From assembly GCA_012927585.1 (NCBI GenBank), contig JABBOY010000016.1, positions 1 to 64,000 on the forward strand: a stretch of 64,000 bases of DNA. Direction: 5' to 3'. Positions 21,729 through 31,186 of the stretch are shown piece by piece. Origin of the DNA: Glaciimonas sp. Lineage in GTDB: Bacteria; Pseudomonadota; Gammaproteobacteria; Burkholderiales; Burkholderiaceae_D. The position numbers were made by a program, and so were the translations under genes. Under the pieces are notes generated by a model. It was not told the DNA's origin. It worked only from the letters and a program-made list of their open reading frames with translations, and made no database searches. The first letter of the stretch is position 1; the number at the start of each line of letters is the position of its first letter.

Positions 21729-22697
21729 TCATTTAGCGTCGCGGATGGCTTTCATGATGCTTGGTGAATCTGTCATCACAATATCGACACCCAGTTTCTC
21801 AGCCCTTGTATAGGCTGCGCGAGAATCTACGCCAAAAGTCACAATCTTCACATTGCTATTGGTTCTGAAACAACTCACTGCAGCAGGCGTCCACCAGTGC
21901 GCATTGATCGTGGAGATTCCCTCGCCCAGCGTGAATTTTTCGACCAGGGTTACTTTACGATCAAGCTCAATTCCCACCCACGTACCGGCAGGTGGCGGCG
22001 CTGCACAGTCTCCCGTTAATGCCACACTCGCCAAGCGGTCGCGGGTCGCGTCACGTGTCTCGAAAAGCTGTGCCTGCGGGTATGCTGCCATCAAACGGAT
22101 TAGCTCTGGATCGGTTGAGTAAAAGCGCACCCGTGGCCAAGCATGTTCTGCGTCCAGCACTCGCGCAATCGCGTTTACCAGCGGCGCTGCGGGTAACTGT
22201 TTCATGTCGACCAAAATCGGTACGGCATTGGGAACAGATCGCAACGCCTCTTTCAGCGTGGGAATCCGAACAGGATGATCCCGATAAGGATAAGTTTTAT
22301 TGCCCATCGCATCTGTCTGACTAAAAGCCATACCTGCATTCAATGCGCCTAACTGGGCAGCTGTCAGCGTGTTGACCAAACCTTTGCCCTCCGTTTGCGC
22401 AGACACATCTGCGGGGCGATACAACACGGGTACGCCGTCGCTGGATAACTGGACCGTCATCCATAACAAGTCCGCGCCGTTTGTCAATGAATTCTGCAAA
22501 GCGATGATCGTATTTTCCGGGCCATCTGCGGTGCCGCCACGATGGGCGGCAATCAGCGGTGCGGTTTGCCCATGGATAGGACATGCCAGTATAAAAAGGC
22601 TTAGCACCGGGGTGACCAAGCCCATCAACAACGGATGCGGACCTTGCTCCGTCAATCGGGAACCACATAATTTGGGTATTAACGATGGCGTTTTCAT
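21729..22697 (-). CDS. GDPD-family protein with atypical active site, exported
   Basis: The fold is that of glycerophosphodiester phosphodiesterase: AAHRGGTADGPENTIIALQN holds the first catalytic His and ENT motif. The next conserved block, usually GADxIExDVxxTxDG..VxxHD, reads GADLLWMTVQLSSDGVPVLYRP. The two acidic metal ligands and the second His are replaced. Later VDMKQLPA and FGVDSRAAYTRAEKLGVD match the barrel end. An N-terminal hydrophobic segment (LLMGLVTPVLSLFILACPIH) suggests export. ATG 22697 (322 aa) is preferred to 22733. It heads leftward at the island edge. Activity may be altered or lost, or the substrate differs. Confidence 0.75.
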   Translation of the reverse strand: MKTPSLIPKLCGSRLTEQGPHPLLMGLVTPVLSLFILACPIHGQTAPLIAAHRGGTADGPENTIIALQNSLTNGADLLWMTVQLSSDGVPVLYRPADVSAQTEGKGLVNTLTAAQLGALNAGMAFSQTDAMGNKTYPYRDHPVRIPTLKEALRSVPNAVPILVDMKQLPAAPLVNAIARVLDAEHAWPRVRFYSTDPELIRLMAAYPQAQLFETRDATRDRLASVALTGDCAAPPPAGTWVGIELDRKVTLVEKFTLGEGISTINAHWWTPAAVSCFRTNSNVKIVTFGVDSRAAYTRAEKLGVDIVMTDSPSIMKAIRDAK

Positions 22698-22797
22698 TGG
22701 ATAGAACTCGTCGTAAAAAGTAAAAAAAAGCATGCTTGCGCTAGTGCGCGGTCTAAAGGCAGCGCACCAAATCGCAACGCGCTACCTTTCGTCTTTA

Positions 22798-23979
22798 TCA
22801 GAATTTGTGACGAATACCGGTTGTCACAACGTTTTGCGAATTGCTGGCACCGGGCGCAACATAAAGGCCCGGGCTATACATATTCGAGGCGCGCGTGTTG
22901 GCATAAAACAAGTAAACATCGGTGCGCTTAGACAAGAAATAATCAATCCCCAGCGTAACTTGCGTCGCTTTACCATCGGCGGCGCTGATAAATGTAGAAC
23001 GTGTGGTGACAACGTTCGCCAGTAACAATGTCGTCGGCGTCACTGCATAGGTGACACCCAAATCAAGCAGGCTAACCTTGCTGTTGTTTATGCCCCCGAA
23101 TGCAAACGCTGCGCCACTTGTGGCAGAAAAAGTAGTCGGCATAACAGTCCCGGATGCGGCTGCAAGCGGCTGTTTCACTTGTGAGAAAGAACCGTATAGT
23201 CTGGTCGGCCCAGCCTGATAACTTGCGCCGATCAAGAACGTTTTAAGTGACGTATCACCGGCATGACCACCCAACGCACCTACTGCGAAACCCGCATCGC
23301 TGGAACCGGTTACCGAACCGTTGGCGGCAAGCTTACTTTGGAAGTAAGCCGAGCCTACTGAAAGCGGGCCGTTTTCATACTTCCCACCAAAACCCAGCGA
23401 TTGCCCGCTGGGTGCAGACCCGGCCTGCTCGCCAAAACCGTAAAGACCGCTCAGCGTGAATCCATTGAGTTTCGGTGAGTTGTAGCGAATCGAGTTATTG
23501 ATGCGCGAACCTTGTGTGCGGTCAAGGTTAAGCGCGTGAATATTGTTGACCATGCTGCCAAAATCGAGTGCGCCATTGTAGGACGCCAAGTCATCGATAT
23601 AGTCCTTTTGACGACCCAGCAACACCGTCCCGGCGGAGGCATCGGAAAGACCAACGATGGCTGTGCGGCCAAATATCAAACCGCCTTGCGCAAGCACGCC
23701 CGTATCAGCGTTAAAACCGGACTCGAGTGTAAAGACGGCCTTAAGGCCATTGCCCAAGTCTTCACTGCCTTTAAAACCGATACGCGAACCTTGCAACACT
23801 GCGGTATCCAGACTCAGTCGGCTACCGGTTGCGCGTGGATTGGTTGCGTTCGGTGCCGCAACCGTATCTGTGTAAGTCACGCTCGGATTAATGATGCCGT
23901 AAATCGTCACGTTGGTTTGAGCGTGTGCTGCAGCAATGCAAGTCCCTGATACTGCAACGGCTACTAGATATTTTTTCAT
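22798..23979 (-). CDS. Outer membrane porin (Gram-negative porin, Burkholderiales type)
   Basis: A 393-aa trimeric-porin-type barrel. It has a signal peptide MKKYLVAVAVSGTCIAAAHA, the first strand TNVTIYGIINPSVTY, the hallmark GSRIGFKGSEDLGNGLKAVF and ESGFNADTGVL, then FGRTAIVGLSDASAGTVLLG. The C-terminus ends in Phe (GIRHKF) as needed for BAM assembly. It lies between the GDPD-family gene and, divergently, the DeoR-led transport operon. It probably admits the same solute through the outer membrane (inference). Confidence 0.92.
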   Translation of the reverse strand: MKKYLVAVAVSGTCIAAAHAQTNVTIYGIINPSVTYTDTVAAPNATNPRATGSRLSLDTAVLQGSRIGFKGSEDLGNGLKAVFTLESGFNADTGVLAQGGLIFGRTAIVGLSDASAGTVLLGRQKDYIDDLASYNGALDFGSMVNNIHALNLDRTQGSRINNSIRYNSPKLNGFTLSGLYGFGEQAGSAPSGQSLGFGGKYENGPLSVGSAYFQSKLAANGSVTGSSDAGFAVGALGGHAGDTSLKTFLIGASYQAGPTRLYGSFSQVKQPLAAASGTVMPTTFSATSGAAFAFGGINNSKVSLLDLGVTYAVTPTTLLLANVVTTRSTFISAADGKATQVTLGIDYFLSKRTDVYLFYANTRASNMYSPGLYVAPGASNSQNVVTTGIRHKF

Positions 23980-24310
23980 GGGGAATGGTCAAAAAAATTA
24001 AGGGATACGAAAGTGCGTGGCTAATCGAAACTTTTATTTATCCGTTCGTTGCCGCCACCCTGCGCTTGCCAGTTGCAAGAGACTTTCTAAACACATCGCA
24101 CGTCGCCCGGTGTTTTTCGACTGCCGATTATCTCGCCCGAAGTTGATGCAAAAGCCCTCAAACTGCGGGCGCACTATGGCATTCATTTGTTACGTCGGCA
24201 TGACTGGAATTCTTGATGTGAACATTTTCATGCGTTATTTTGTGTCATAGACGCGTAATAAGCCGTTGCTATGATCTACGCAGTTTTCAAGTGAACAAAT
24301 TTGGGATCAA
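23980..24310. other. Divergent promoter region of the island
   Basis: The gap separates the porin from the deoR-type gene. It should hold promoters for both and the operator of the regulator, but no symmetrical operator is convincing. One open frame of about 40 codons without a start (ending RRHDWNS-stop at about 24215) reads LPIISPEVDAKALKLRAHYG and may be a gene remnant. Confidence 0.3.
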
Positions 24311-25093
24311 ATGAATCAACCTGCTAGTAACAGCTCTTTGCGTCAAAACGAAATCATTGCGCTTTTTCGTCTTCACGGCTTCATGACGATGGAGGCATTG
24401 GCAGAATATTTTTCTGTCACACCGCAAACTATACGGCGTGACATTAATGCTTTGTGCGATGCGGATATATTGCGCAGGCGACACGGCGGCGCCGAGTTGA
24501 TAATGTCGTCGTGCAATCAGCCTTACGACACCCGCAGCGTGAATAATCTGGATGCCAAGATGCGCATCGGCGAAGCAGTGGCACGCTTGATTCCAAATGC
24601 ATGCTGCCTGCTAATCGGCATCGGCACCACGCCAGAACAAGTTGTGCTTGCGCTCGCGCAACACGATCATCTGACGGTCGTTACCAATAATTTGCGGGCG
24701 GCGTTGGCACTGTCGAAAAATCAAAGCAATCAGATCATTGTTCCCGGCGGCACGTTGCGCTTTCCCAACCCTGAAATACTGGGGTCGGAGGCGAACCAAT
24801 TGTTTCGCAGCTTCCGCGCAGATTTCGGCATATACAGCGTCGGCGGAATCGATACAGATGGCGCCTTGCTGGATTACGACCGCAACGAAGCCGAGTCGCG
24901 CCAGGCGCTGCGGGAAAGCTGTCGCACACAAATTTTAGTAGCGGATAGTTCTAAGTTCGGCCGCCAGGCACCGGTGCGTGGCGGTCACTTATCCGACCCC
25001 GGCATTCTGGTCACAAACTTACCGCTTGCTGCCGATTTTTCCTCGTTGCGACAGGATGACGCAACGTTGATCGTCACTGGATCAGGAGATTAA
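24311..25093 (+). CDS. DeoR/GlpR-family transcriptional regulator
   Basis: The 260-aa protein has the DeoR N-terminal winged helix: RQNEIIALFRLHGFMTMEAL and the recognition helix VTPQTIRRDINALCD. The sugar-phosphate-sensing domain follows, with IGIGTTPEQVVLAL, TNNLRAALAL and the C-terminal LVADSSKFGRQAPVR. Members of this family usually repress transport and catabolic genes and are released by a phosphorylated intermediate; GlpR senses glycerol-3-phosphate. It is the first gene of the operon, four bases before the ATPase gene, so it likely controls it. Confidence 0.92.
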   Translation: MNQPASNSSLRQNEIIALFRLHGFMTMEALAEYFSVTPQTIRRDINALCDADILRRRHGGAELIMSSCNQPYDTRSVNNLDAKMRIGEAVARLIPNACCLLIGIGTTPEQVVLALAQHDHLTVVTNNLRAALALSKNQSNQIIVPGGTLRFPNPEILGSEANQLFRSFRADFGIYSVGGIDTDGALLDYDRNEAESRQALRESCRTQILVADSSKFGRQAPVRGGHLSDPGILVTNLPLAADFSSLRQDDATLIVTGSGD

Positions 25094-25097
25094 TCGG

Positions 25098-26201
25098 ATG
25101 ACACGCGATATCGCTATTCGTCTGCGCGGCGTCACCAAGCGTTGGGGCAATCATCAGGTCATCAACACCATGGACCTTGATATTGAGAGAGGCCAATTGG
25201 TTGCACTTCTTGGCCCATCAGGTTGCGGAAAATCGACTACTCTGCGACTTATCGCGGGCCTGGAAACGGCTGACACCGGCAGCGTAGAAATCAACTGTCG
25301 CGATGTCACCGGTGCAGCGCCGTCCGAGCGCAGCCTGTCTATGGTGTTTCAGTCTTACGCGCTTTTCCCGCATTTAAGTGTCGCCGAGAATATCAGCTTC
25401 GGGATGAAAGTACGGCGCGTGCCATCGCGTGAACGGGAACAAAGATTGCGCCAAGCGTTGGCAATGACCAATCTGGAGGAAGTGGCAAAACGCAAACCCT
25501 CGGAATTATCAGGTGGACAAAGACAACGCGTCGCACTGGCGCGGGCAATCGTCTCAGGCCATTCTATTTGCCTGATGGACGAACCGCTTTCCAATCTGGA
25601 TGCAAAATTGCGTCACTCCATGCGCCAGGAAATCCGCAGCTTGCAACAACGGCTGGGAATGACGGTCGTCTACGTGACCCATGATCAGACCGAAGCGATG
25701 GGCATGGCCGACAAAATCGTACTGATGAACGCAAGCTGCATCGCGCAAATCGGCACACCGGCTGCGTTATACGAACATCCTGTCAGCGCATTTACCGCCA
25801 CCTTTATTGGCAGTCCTCCGATGATGCTATTTTCCGCCGAGCACGTACCGCCTTCGCTGCGGCCAGAGACTGAGGACAGGCGGGCAGCAGGCGACTATCT
25901 GGTTGGCATTAGGCCCGAAAAATTTTGCATTTCAGAACCGAATTCGTGTGCGATGCGCGGCACCGTAACGGGCCTGGAATTTCAGGGTGCCGAGTCGTTT
26001 ATTTACGTCACGCTACACGGCGGCAATCCCGTCATTATCCGCACCGCCGACCAACGCAATCTTCAAATCGGCCAGGAAATCGGACTTTCGTGGAAACACG
26101 CATCCGCGCATCTTTTCGACACTACGTCGGGACATCGCTTACATGCGGCTTCGCAGGCTTCAACACGCAACGCATTTCCGCCTACTGCCAACATCGGGTA
26201 G
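25098..26201 (+). CDS. ABC transporter ATP-binding protein (UgpC/MalK type)
   Basis: The 367-aa ATPase has Walker A GPSGCGKST (39-47), the Q-loop FQSYALFPHL, signature LSGGQRQR (about 137), Walker B CLMDEPLSNLDAKLR and the switch His in VYVTHDQTEA. The C-terminal TOBE-type region is the regulatory extension of the CUT1 subfamily (MalK, UgpC, MsmX). It energises import through the two permeases encoded downstream. The island order is regulator, ATPase, binding protein, two permeases, phosphoesterase. Confidence 0.94.
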   Translation: MTRDIAIRLRGVTKRWGNHQVINTMDLDIERGQLVALLGPSGCGKSTTLRLIAGLETADTGSVEINCRDVTGAAPSERSLSMVFQSYALFPHLSVAENISFGMKVRRVPSREREQRLRQALAMTNLEEVAKRKPSELSGGQRQRVALARAIVSGHSICLMDEPLSNLDAKLRHSMRQEIRSLQQRLGMTVVYVTHDQTEAMGMADKIVLMNASCIAQIGTPAALYEHPVSAFTATFIGSPPMMLFSAEHVPPSLRPETEDRRAAGDYLVGIRPEKFCISEPNSCAMRGTVTGLEFQGAESFIYVTLHGGNPVIIRTADQRNLQIGQEIGLSWKHASAHLFDTTSGHRLHAASQASTRNAFPPTANIG

Positions 26202-26249
26202 CCATCGACTTATCTCATAGACGCATCACATATTTGACAAGGATCAGCA

Positions 26250-27515
26250 ATGTTCAGAACATTTCTTAAACAAACAGCGTTAGCCGCACTGTTGGCGAGC
26301 ACCAGTTTGTGTGCCTACGCCGCCACCGATTTGACCATGTATTACCCGATCGCCGTCGGTGGACCACTGACAGATGTCATGGATGGGATGATCGACGATT
26401 TTCAGAAAATTAATCCGGATATCAAGGTCCGGGCCGTCTATTCAGGCAATTATGACGAAACCCGTGTGCGGGCTATATCTGCCATCAAAGCGGGTCAACC
26501 GGCGCAATTATCGGTGCTGGGCGCGCTCGACACTTACGATCTGATCGAACAGGATTTGATCGAACCATTCGATAAGGTGGCAACCACTAAGGAAGAGAAA
26601 AATTGGCTGCATAGTTTTTATCCCGCATTGATGGCCAACAGCAATATCGACGGCCACGTTTGGGGGATTCCGTTTCAGCGTTCGACCATCCTGATGTTTT
26701 ATAACAAGGACATGTTCCACGCTGCCGGTCTCGATCCTAACAAACCGCCGAAGACGTGGAAAGAATTGTTGGCAGATGCAAAAGCGCTCACCGCAAATAA
26801 TCGTTACGGTTTGATGATCCCCTCGACTGGCTATCCATACTGGATGTTTCAGGGCTTCGCCATTCAGAGCGGCGTTTCCCTGATGAACAAAGAAGGAACG
26901 CAGGTTTATTTGAATAGTCCGGCGGCAGTCAGAGCACTGGAATTCTGGCGTTCGCTGGCAGCCACGCACCACGTCAGCCCGCTGGGCATTATCGAATGGG
27001 GCACACTGCGTCAGGCCTTTGTTCAGGGACAGACCGCCATGATGTGGCACACCACAGGCAACTTGAGCGCGGTCAAAAAAGAAGCGAAATTCGATTTTGG
27101 CGTAGCCATGCTGCCAGCGGATGAACAACCGGGTTCCCCAACGGGCGGCGGCAATTTCTATCTATTTAAGAATGCCACGCCAATACAGAAAAAGGCCGCA
27201 CTGACTTTCGTGCATTGGATGACCTCGCCTGAACGCTCTGCACAGTGGTCGATTGCCACTGGCTATGTCGGCACCAGTGCGGCTGCTTACGATACCGAAA
27301 CCATGCGTAAATATGCCAAAACCTTTCCACAAGCATTAGTCGCACGCGACCAACTGGCGGTCGCCATTCCGGAATTTTCAACCCAGCAAACAGCGCGGGT
27401 GCGTGAAGCATTATCGAACGCGGTGCAGGCAGCATTAACCGGAGCGAAAACCCCAAAAGAAGCGCTAGACCAGGCGCAAGCGACTGCTGAACGGTTGTTG
27501 AAGCCATATCGATGA
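26250..27515 (+). CDS. ABC transporter substrate-binding protein (UgpB-like)
   Basis: The 421-aa periplasmic protein has a signal peptide (TALAALLASTSLCAYAATDL). Its class D/family 1 extracellular solute-binding fold shows MYYPIAVGGPLTDVMDGMID, KVRAVYSGNYDETRVRAISA and IPFQRSTILMFYNKDMF. This N-terminal block is close to what is known for UgpB, the glycerol-3-phosphate and glycerophosphocholine receptor. The last codons overlap the next permease start by 4 bases (ATGA). An AAGGAT ribosome site precedes the ATG. Confidence 0.88.
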   Translation: MFRTFLKQTALAALLASTSLCAYAATDLTMYYPIAVGGPLTDVMDGMIDDFQKINPDIKVRAVYSGNYDETRVRAISAIKAGQPAQLSVLGALDTYDLIEQDLIEPFDKVATTKEEKNWLHSFYPALMANSNIDGHVWGIPFQRSTILMFYNKDMFHAAGLDPNKPPKTWKELLADAKALTANNRYGLMIPSTGYPYWMFQGFAIQSGVSLMNKEGTQVYLNSPAAVRALEFWRSLAATHHVSPLGIIEWGTLRQAFVQGQTAMMWHTTGNLSAVKKEAKFDFGVAMLPADEQPGSPTGGGNFYLFKNATPIQKKAALTFVHWMTSPERSAQWSIATGYVGTSAAAYDTETMRKYAKTFPQALVARDQLAVAIPEFSTQQTARVREALSNAVQAALTGAKTPKEALDQAQATAERLLKPYR

Positions 27516-28405
27516 CCAGGTTTTTCACGTCAGATCGTCGACAACAGGCGCTCTACGGCTGGCTGCTTCTGATGCCCGCTTTAGTGCTCCTGAGTTTGTT
27601 TGCCTTCATTCCCGCCGCCACAACTTTATGGGCCAGCTTTTTTTCCCGCGCAACAGTGCGCCATCCGACGGCCTTTGTCGGTATCGATAACTACCATAAT
27701 CTGATCGCGGATCCGGCCTTCTGGCATATAGTTGGCAACAATCTGACTTATGCGGCGGTAACGATACCAATCTCGGTAGCGCTGGCGTTAATTATGGCGT
27801 TATGGGCGAATGCCAACATTCCGGCACGCAGCTTTGTCCGTACAGCGTATTTTTTACCTACCATGCTACCGATGATTGCTGCCGCCAATCTTTGGCTGTT
27901 CTTCTATACACCGGGGCTGGGCCTGTTTGACCGTGTCACTGCGTTATTCGGCATGGGACCGACCAACTGGCTAGGTCAGCCGGAAACTGCGCTGTGGGCA
28001 GTAATCGTGGTGACCATCTGGAAAGAGTCCGGCTTCTTCATGATCTTCTATCTCGCCGCTTTGCAGACCATTGCGCCGGATCTACGTGAAGCCGCACGTA
28101 TCGAGGGCGCGAGTCGTTGGGCTTACACTCGCCGCGTCGTGCTGCCGCTGCTGATGCCGACCACTTTGTTCATCCTTATCAATGCGATGATCAACTCCGT
28201 GAGATTGATTGATCACTTGTTTATCCTGACCAAAGGCGGCCCGAACAATGCGTCAAAACTTCTTCTGTATTGGGTCTGGGAGATGGCTTTCGCCTATCTT
28301 GACCAACCCAGCGCAGCAGTGCTGACAGTGATGATCATTGCAGTTTTGGGCTGTATCGCCACGGTGCAATTCATTTTCTTTGAACGTCGGACCCACTATC
28401 GATGA
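27512..28405 (+). CDS. ABC transporter permease (UgpA/MalF-like)
   Basis: The 297-aa inner-membrane protein has six predicted hydrophobic segments (first: WLLLMPALVLLSLFAFIPA). The cytoplasmic EAA loop is EAARIEGASRWAYTRRVVLP, the ATPase-contact motif. It overlaps the binding-protein gene by 4 bases at its start and the second permease by 4 bases at its end, so translation is coupled. Confidence 0.93.
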   Translation: MTRFFTSDRRQQALYGWLLLMPALVLLSLFAFIPAATTLWASFFSRATVRHPTAFVGIDNYHNLIADPAFWHIVGNNLTYAAVTIPISVALALIMALWANANIPARSFVRTAYFLPTMLPMIAAANLWLFFYTPGLGLFDRVTALFGMGPTNWLGQPETALWAVIVVTIWKESGFFMIFYLAALQTIAPDLREAARIEGASRWAYTRRVVLPLLMPTTLFILINAMINSVRLIDHLFILTKGGPNNASKLLLYWVWEMAFAYLDQPSAAVLTVMIIAVLGCIATVQFIFFERRTHYR

Positions 28406-29298
28406 GCACTATAGGCACCCCAAAAAATATCTCAGTGATCACAACTTCAATTACACCTTCGGTGAGAATACCCAGCCCATCTCGATCGGCAGACGTTGTA
28501 TGGCGCGCCCTCGATACTGCCGGCGCATGGATGCTTGCCATCATCTGGATTGCGCCGTTACTGTTTGCATTCTGGGCCGCTTTCCATCATGCGGATGCGG
28601 CGCTGCGGTTTGAGTGGCAAGCTGCGTGGGTCGGTGACAACTTCGTTCAGGCTTGGCATGCTGCGCCTTGGTTACGCTATTTCCTGAACACTTTTTTGTT
28701 GGTTGGACTTATTTTGGGCGGTCAATTAATCTTGTGTACGCTGGCCGGATTTGCCTTTGCCAGATTTGCATTTCCGGGCAAAAGCATTGTATTCCTGCTG
28801 GTGCTGCTGCAACTTTTCATCCTGCCCGAAATTCTGATCGTTGAGAACTATGCGATGGTATCTCGCCTGGGATTGTTCGATACATTGTTCGGAATCGGCG
28901 TGCCGTATATGGCAAGCGCTTTCGGGATTTTTCTTTTGCGACAAACATTCAAGCAGGTGCCTAAGGAACTGGAAGAAGCTGCCCGCATTGAAGGATGCGG
29001 CTGGTTTGGCGTGCTGTGGAAAGTGTATGTACCTGCCGCAAAACCTGTGTATCTAGCCTATGCGCTGGTGTCGGTATCGACGCACTGGAATAATTTTCTG
29101 TGGCCCCTGATTGTCACCAACTCGGTATCCAGCCGTCCGCTGACGGTTGGCCTGTCACTCTTCGGCGCGCCTGAGAGCGGCGTCAATATTTCGCTTATCA
29201 GCGCCGCGACACTCATCACCATCGCTCCATTGCTGATCGGCTTTCTGGTTTTTCAGCGGCAGTTCATCCAGGCGTTTCTGCGCTCAGGTATTAAATAG
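28402..29298 (+). CDS. ABC transporter permease (UgpE/MalG-like)
   Basis: The 298-aa partner permease has an N-terminal cytoplasmic stretch of about 40 residues and then WMLAIIWIAPLLFAFWAAFH as the first membrane span. The EAA loop reads LEEAARIEGCGWFGVLWKVY. The C-terminus FLVFQRQFIQAFLRSGIK is typical of the MalG type. It starts in the stop of the upstream permease. Confidence 0.93.
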   Translation: MSTIGTPKNISVITTSITPSVRIPSPSRSADVVWRALDTAGAWMLAIIWIAPLLFAFWAAFHHADAALRFEWQAAWVGDNFVQAWHAAPWLRYFLNTFLLVGLILGGQLILCTLAGFAFARFAFPGKSIVFLLVLLQLFILPEILIVENYAMVSRLGLFDTLFGIGVPYMASAFGIFLLRQTFKQVPKELEEAARIEGCGWFGVLWKVYVPAAKPVYLAYALVSVSTHWNNFLWPLIVTNSVSSRPLTVGLSLFGAPESGVNISLISAATLITIAPLLIGFLVFQRQFIQAFLRSGIK

Positions 29299-29383
29299 CT
29301 GCATGGTCGATTATTTGCACTTTTTTCACCTCTACCCCACATTCCTCGTTCTTTGTTTAGCTATCCTGAAAGACGCACCACGC

Positions 29384-30172
29384 ATGAAAATTATCCACAT
29401 ATCCGATATGCATCTCGTCCCAGATGGCAATCTGCTTTTCGATGAAGACCCGGTGAAACGGTTGCAGGCCTGCATCGCCGACGTGAACCAGTGCCATGTC
29501 GACGCCGACCTCTGCGTCATCACCGGCGATCTCGCTCATGACGGTGACGAAGCGTCTTACCGGATTCTGGCGGCATGTCTCGCCAATCTGCGCCCTCCCG
29601 TTCGCCTGCTGCTTGGCAACCACGATGATCGTCCCACATTTCGACGTGTTTTTCCAGAAGCACCCGTAGATGAAAATGGCTTTGTGCAATCTGTGCACGA
29701 TAGCGCCAGCGGACGACTGATTTTTCTCGATACAAAGGAAGCTGGCACGCATGAAGGGAGGCTATGCACAGACCGCCTGACCTGGCTGCAAAATGCGCTG
29801 AATGGGGCCGTCGGCAAGCCGGTTTTCTTGTTCTTGCACCATCCTGCTTTCGACCTCAATTTACCGTCCGTGGATTGGATTCGGCTGCGCGAAGAACAAC
29901 CCCTGCGCCACTTGGTCGCAGTACACGGCGACGTGCGTTATATGTTCTCCGGCCACGTCCACCGCCCCTCGGCCGGCACGTGGTATGGCACGCCGTTTTC
30001 AACCGTTCCCGGTACCAATCATCAGCATGCGCTCGACTTTAATCTGCAAGGCCCGGCAACCACTTCGATGGAAGCTCCCGCCTATTCCGTGATTAGCCTT
30101 CGCGAGTCGGGCGTGACGGTGCATTTTCATGCGTTTATGGACGCGTCTCGTCGGTATCCGTTTTTAGGGTAG
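29384..30172 (+). CDS. Calcineurin-like phosphodiesterase (GpdQ/CpdA class)
   Basis: The 262-aa metallophosphoesterase has all five motifs: D8 and H10 in HISDMH, GD at 48-49 in VITGDLAHDGD, GNHDD at 78-82, HH in FLFLHHPAFD and GHVH in FSGHVHRPS. This is the class III cyclic-nucleotide/glycerophosphodiesterase group. Beside a Ugp-like importer a GpdQ-type role, splitting glycerophosphodiesters after uptake, is the best inference; CpdA activity cannot be excluded. There is no signal peptide, so it is cytoplasmic. ATG 29384 is chosen; the upstream 27 codons are not family sequence. Confidence 0.88.
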   Translation: MKIIHISDMHLVPDGNLLFDEDPVKRLQACIADVNQCHVDADLCVITGDLAHDGDEASYRILAACLANLRPPVRLLLGNHDDRPTFRRVFPEAPVDENGFVQSVHDSASGRLIFLDTKEAGTHEGRLCTDRLTWLQNALNGAVGKPVFLFLHHPAFDLNLPSVDWIRLREEQPLRHLVAVHGDVRYMFSGHVHRPSAGTWYGTPFSTVPGTNHQHALDFNLQGPATTSMEAPAYSVISLRESGVTVHFHAFMDASRRYPFLG

Positions 30173-30391
30173 ATTGCGGCTGTTTTCAGATCTAATTTGC
30201 ATAGGGAAACCTAGCCTGAATGTTTCACAAAAAGTCGACTGACAAGACATTGTTGAAAGATAAGCCCAAAATTACTGTGCTGTAGAAATTCAGGCAAAGT
30301 TTGTCCTACCGTCACTTGGAAGGCGGCGATGTCGTTGCACAGTGATTGAAAAGGTAGGTGGTCGATTCTCGGCTGACCGGATGTGTCCTTG

Positions 30392-31003
30392 TCAGGGCGA
30401 GTGCGTCAACCTTGCCGGCTTAGGGACAAACAACCGCTCAGTGACTGTGTACAACAATTGCCACACCAGGCAGGACGTAGGCAGATGCAAGATCACGCGG
30501 TCTTTGAATTGCTTCACCTGCACCGCAATTTTGAACAGCTTGGCAATAACCATGACGGCTGAGCATTTGCCAGCGTCGTATGTTGCAGTGTCTGAGTGCG
30601 CAATTGCTGATGCAAGACATAGCTGCAGCATGTTCCAGCAGGTGCATGAAATTGGCCAGAAACGTAGTGCACGAAGTGCGGTCCGAGGCCAGATCGGATT
30701 TCAAATGCTTGATGAAATTTTCTGCTTGTCCCTGCGCGCAATACAATTGTTCATAGACACAATCCGACGTCGGGGCTTCAAGCGAGGTGACGACAAAGCG
30801 CGGATTCTCGCTCAATGCCATTACCTCTGCCTTCTGCACAACGCGCTGCGATCAGCGGCAAATAGCTGGTGCTTCGATAGTTATGATGATAAAAAGCCAG
30901 TGGTTGTTGACCGTATGCAGCATCTTTCGAGTGCTCAATATCCAGTGCCAGCGCTTCACTGAAACGATAAATATCTTTGCTACTGACTACGACGATGGCT
31001 CAG
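30392..31003 (-). pseudogene. IS1380-family transposase remnant
   Basis: Reverse-strand frames carry pieces of one transposase: KDIYRFSEALALDIEHSKDA and QQPLAFYHHNYRSTSYLPL, then QLYCAQGQAENFIKHLKSDL and ASDRTSCTTFLAN, then LFKIAVQVKQFKDRVILHLP. The central part after YLPL is deleted, and at least two frameshifts separate the rest. No intact ends were found. It sits at the right margin of the island. Confidence 0.72.
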
Positions 31004-31186
31004 GGGTGCCATGGAGGCAGCGCCGCCGACGTATCGCAGGACTGAAGGGCCGGGCAAACTGACCCCGTTTCATGCCGCGCATGGCGTGATCATCCCGATG
31101 CCTACGCCATTACTGTGCCAACAGAAAAATGGCTTAGCATGCGTTAAATTCGTTGCGTGCGTTGTCCCCAATATGCAGTAGATATT

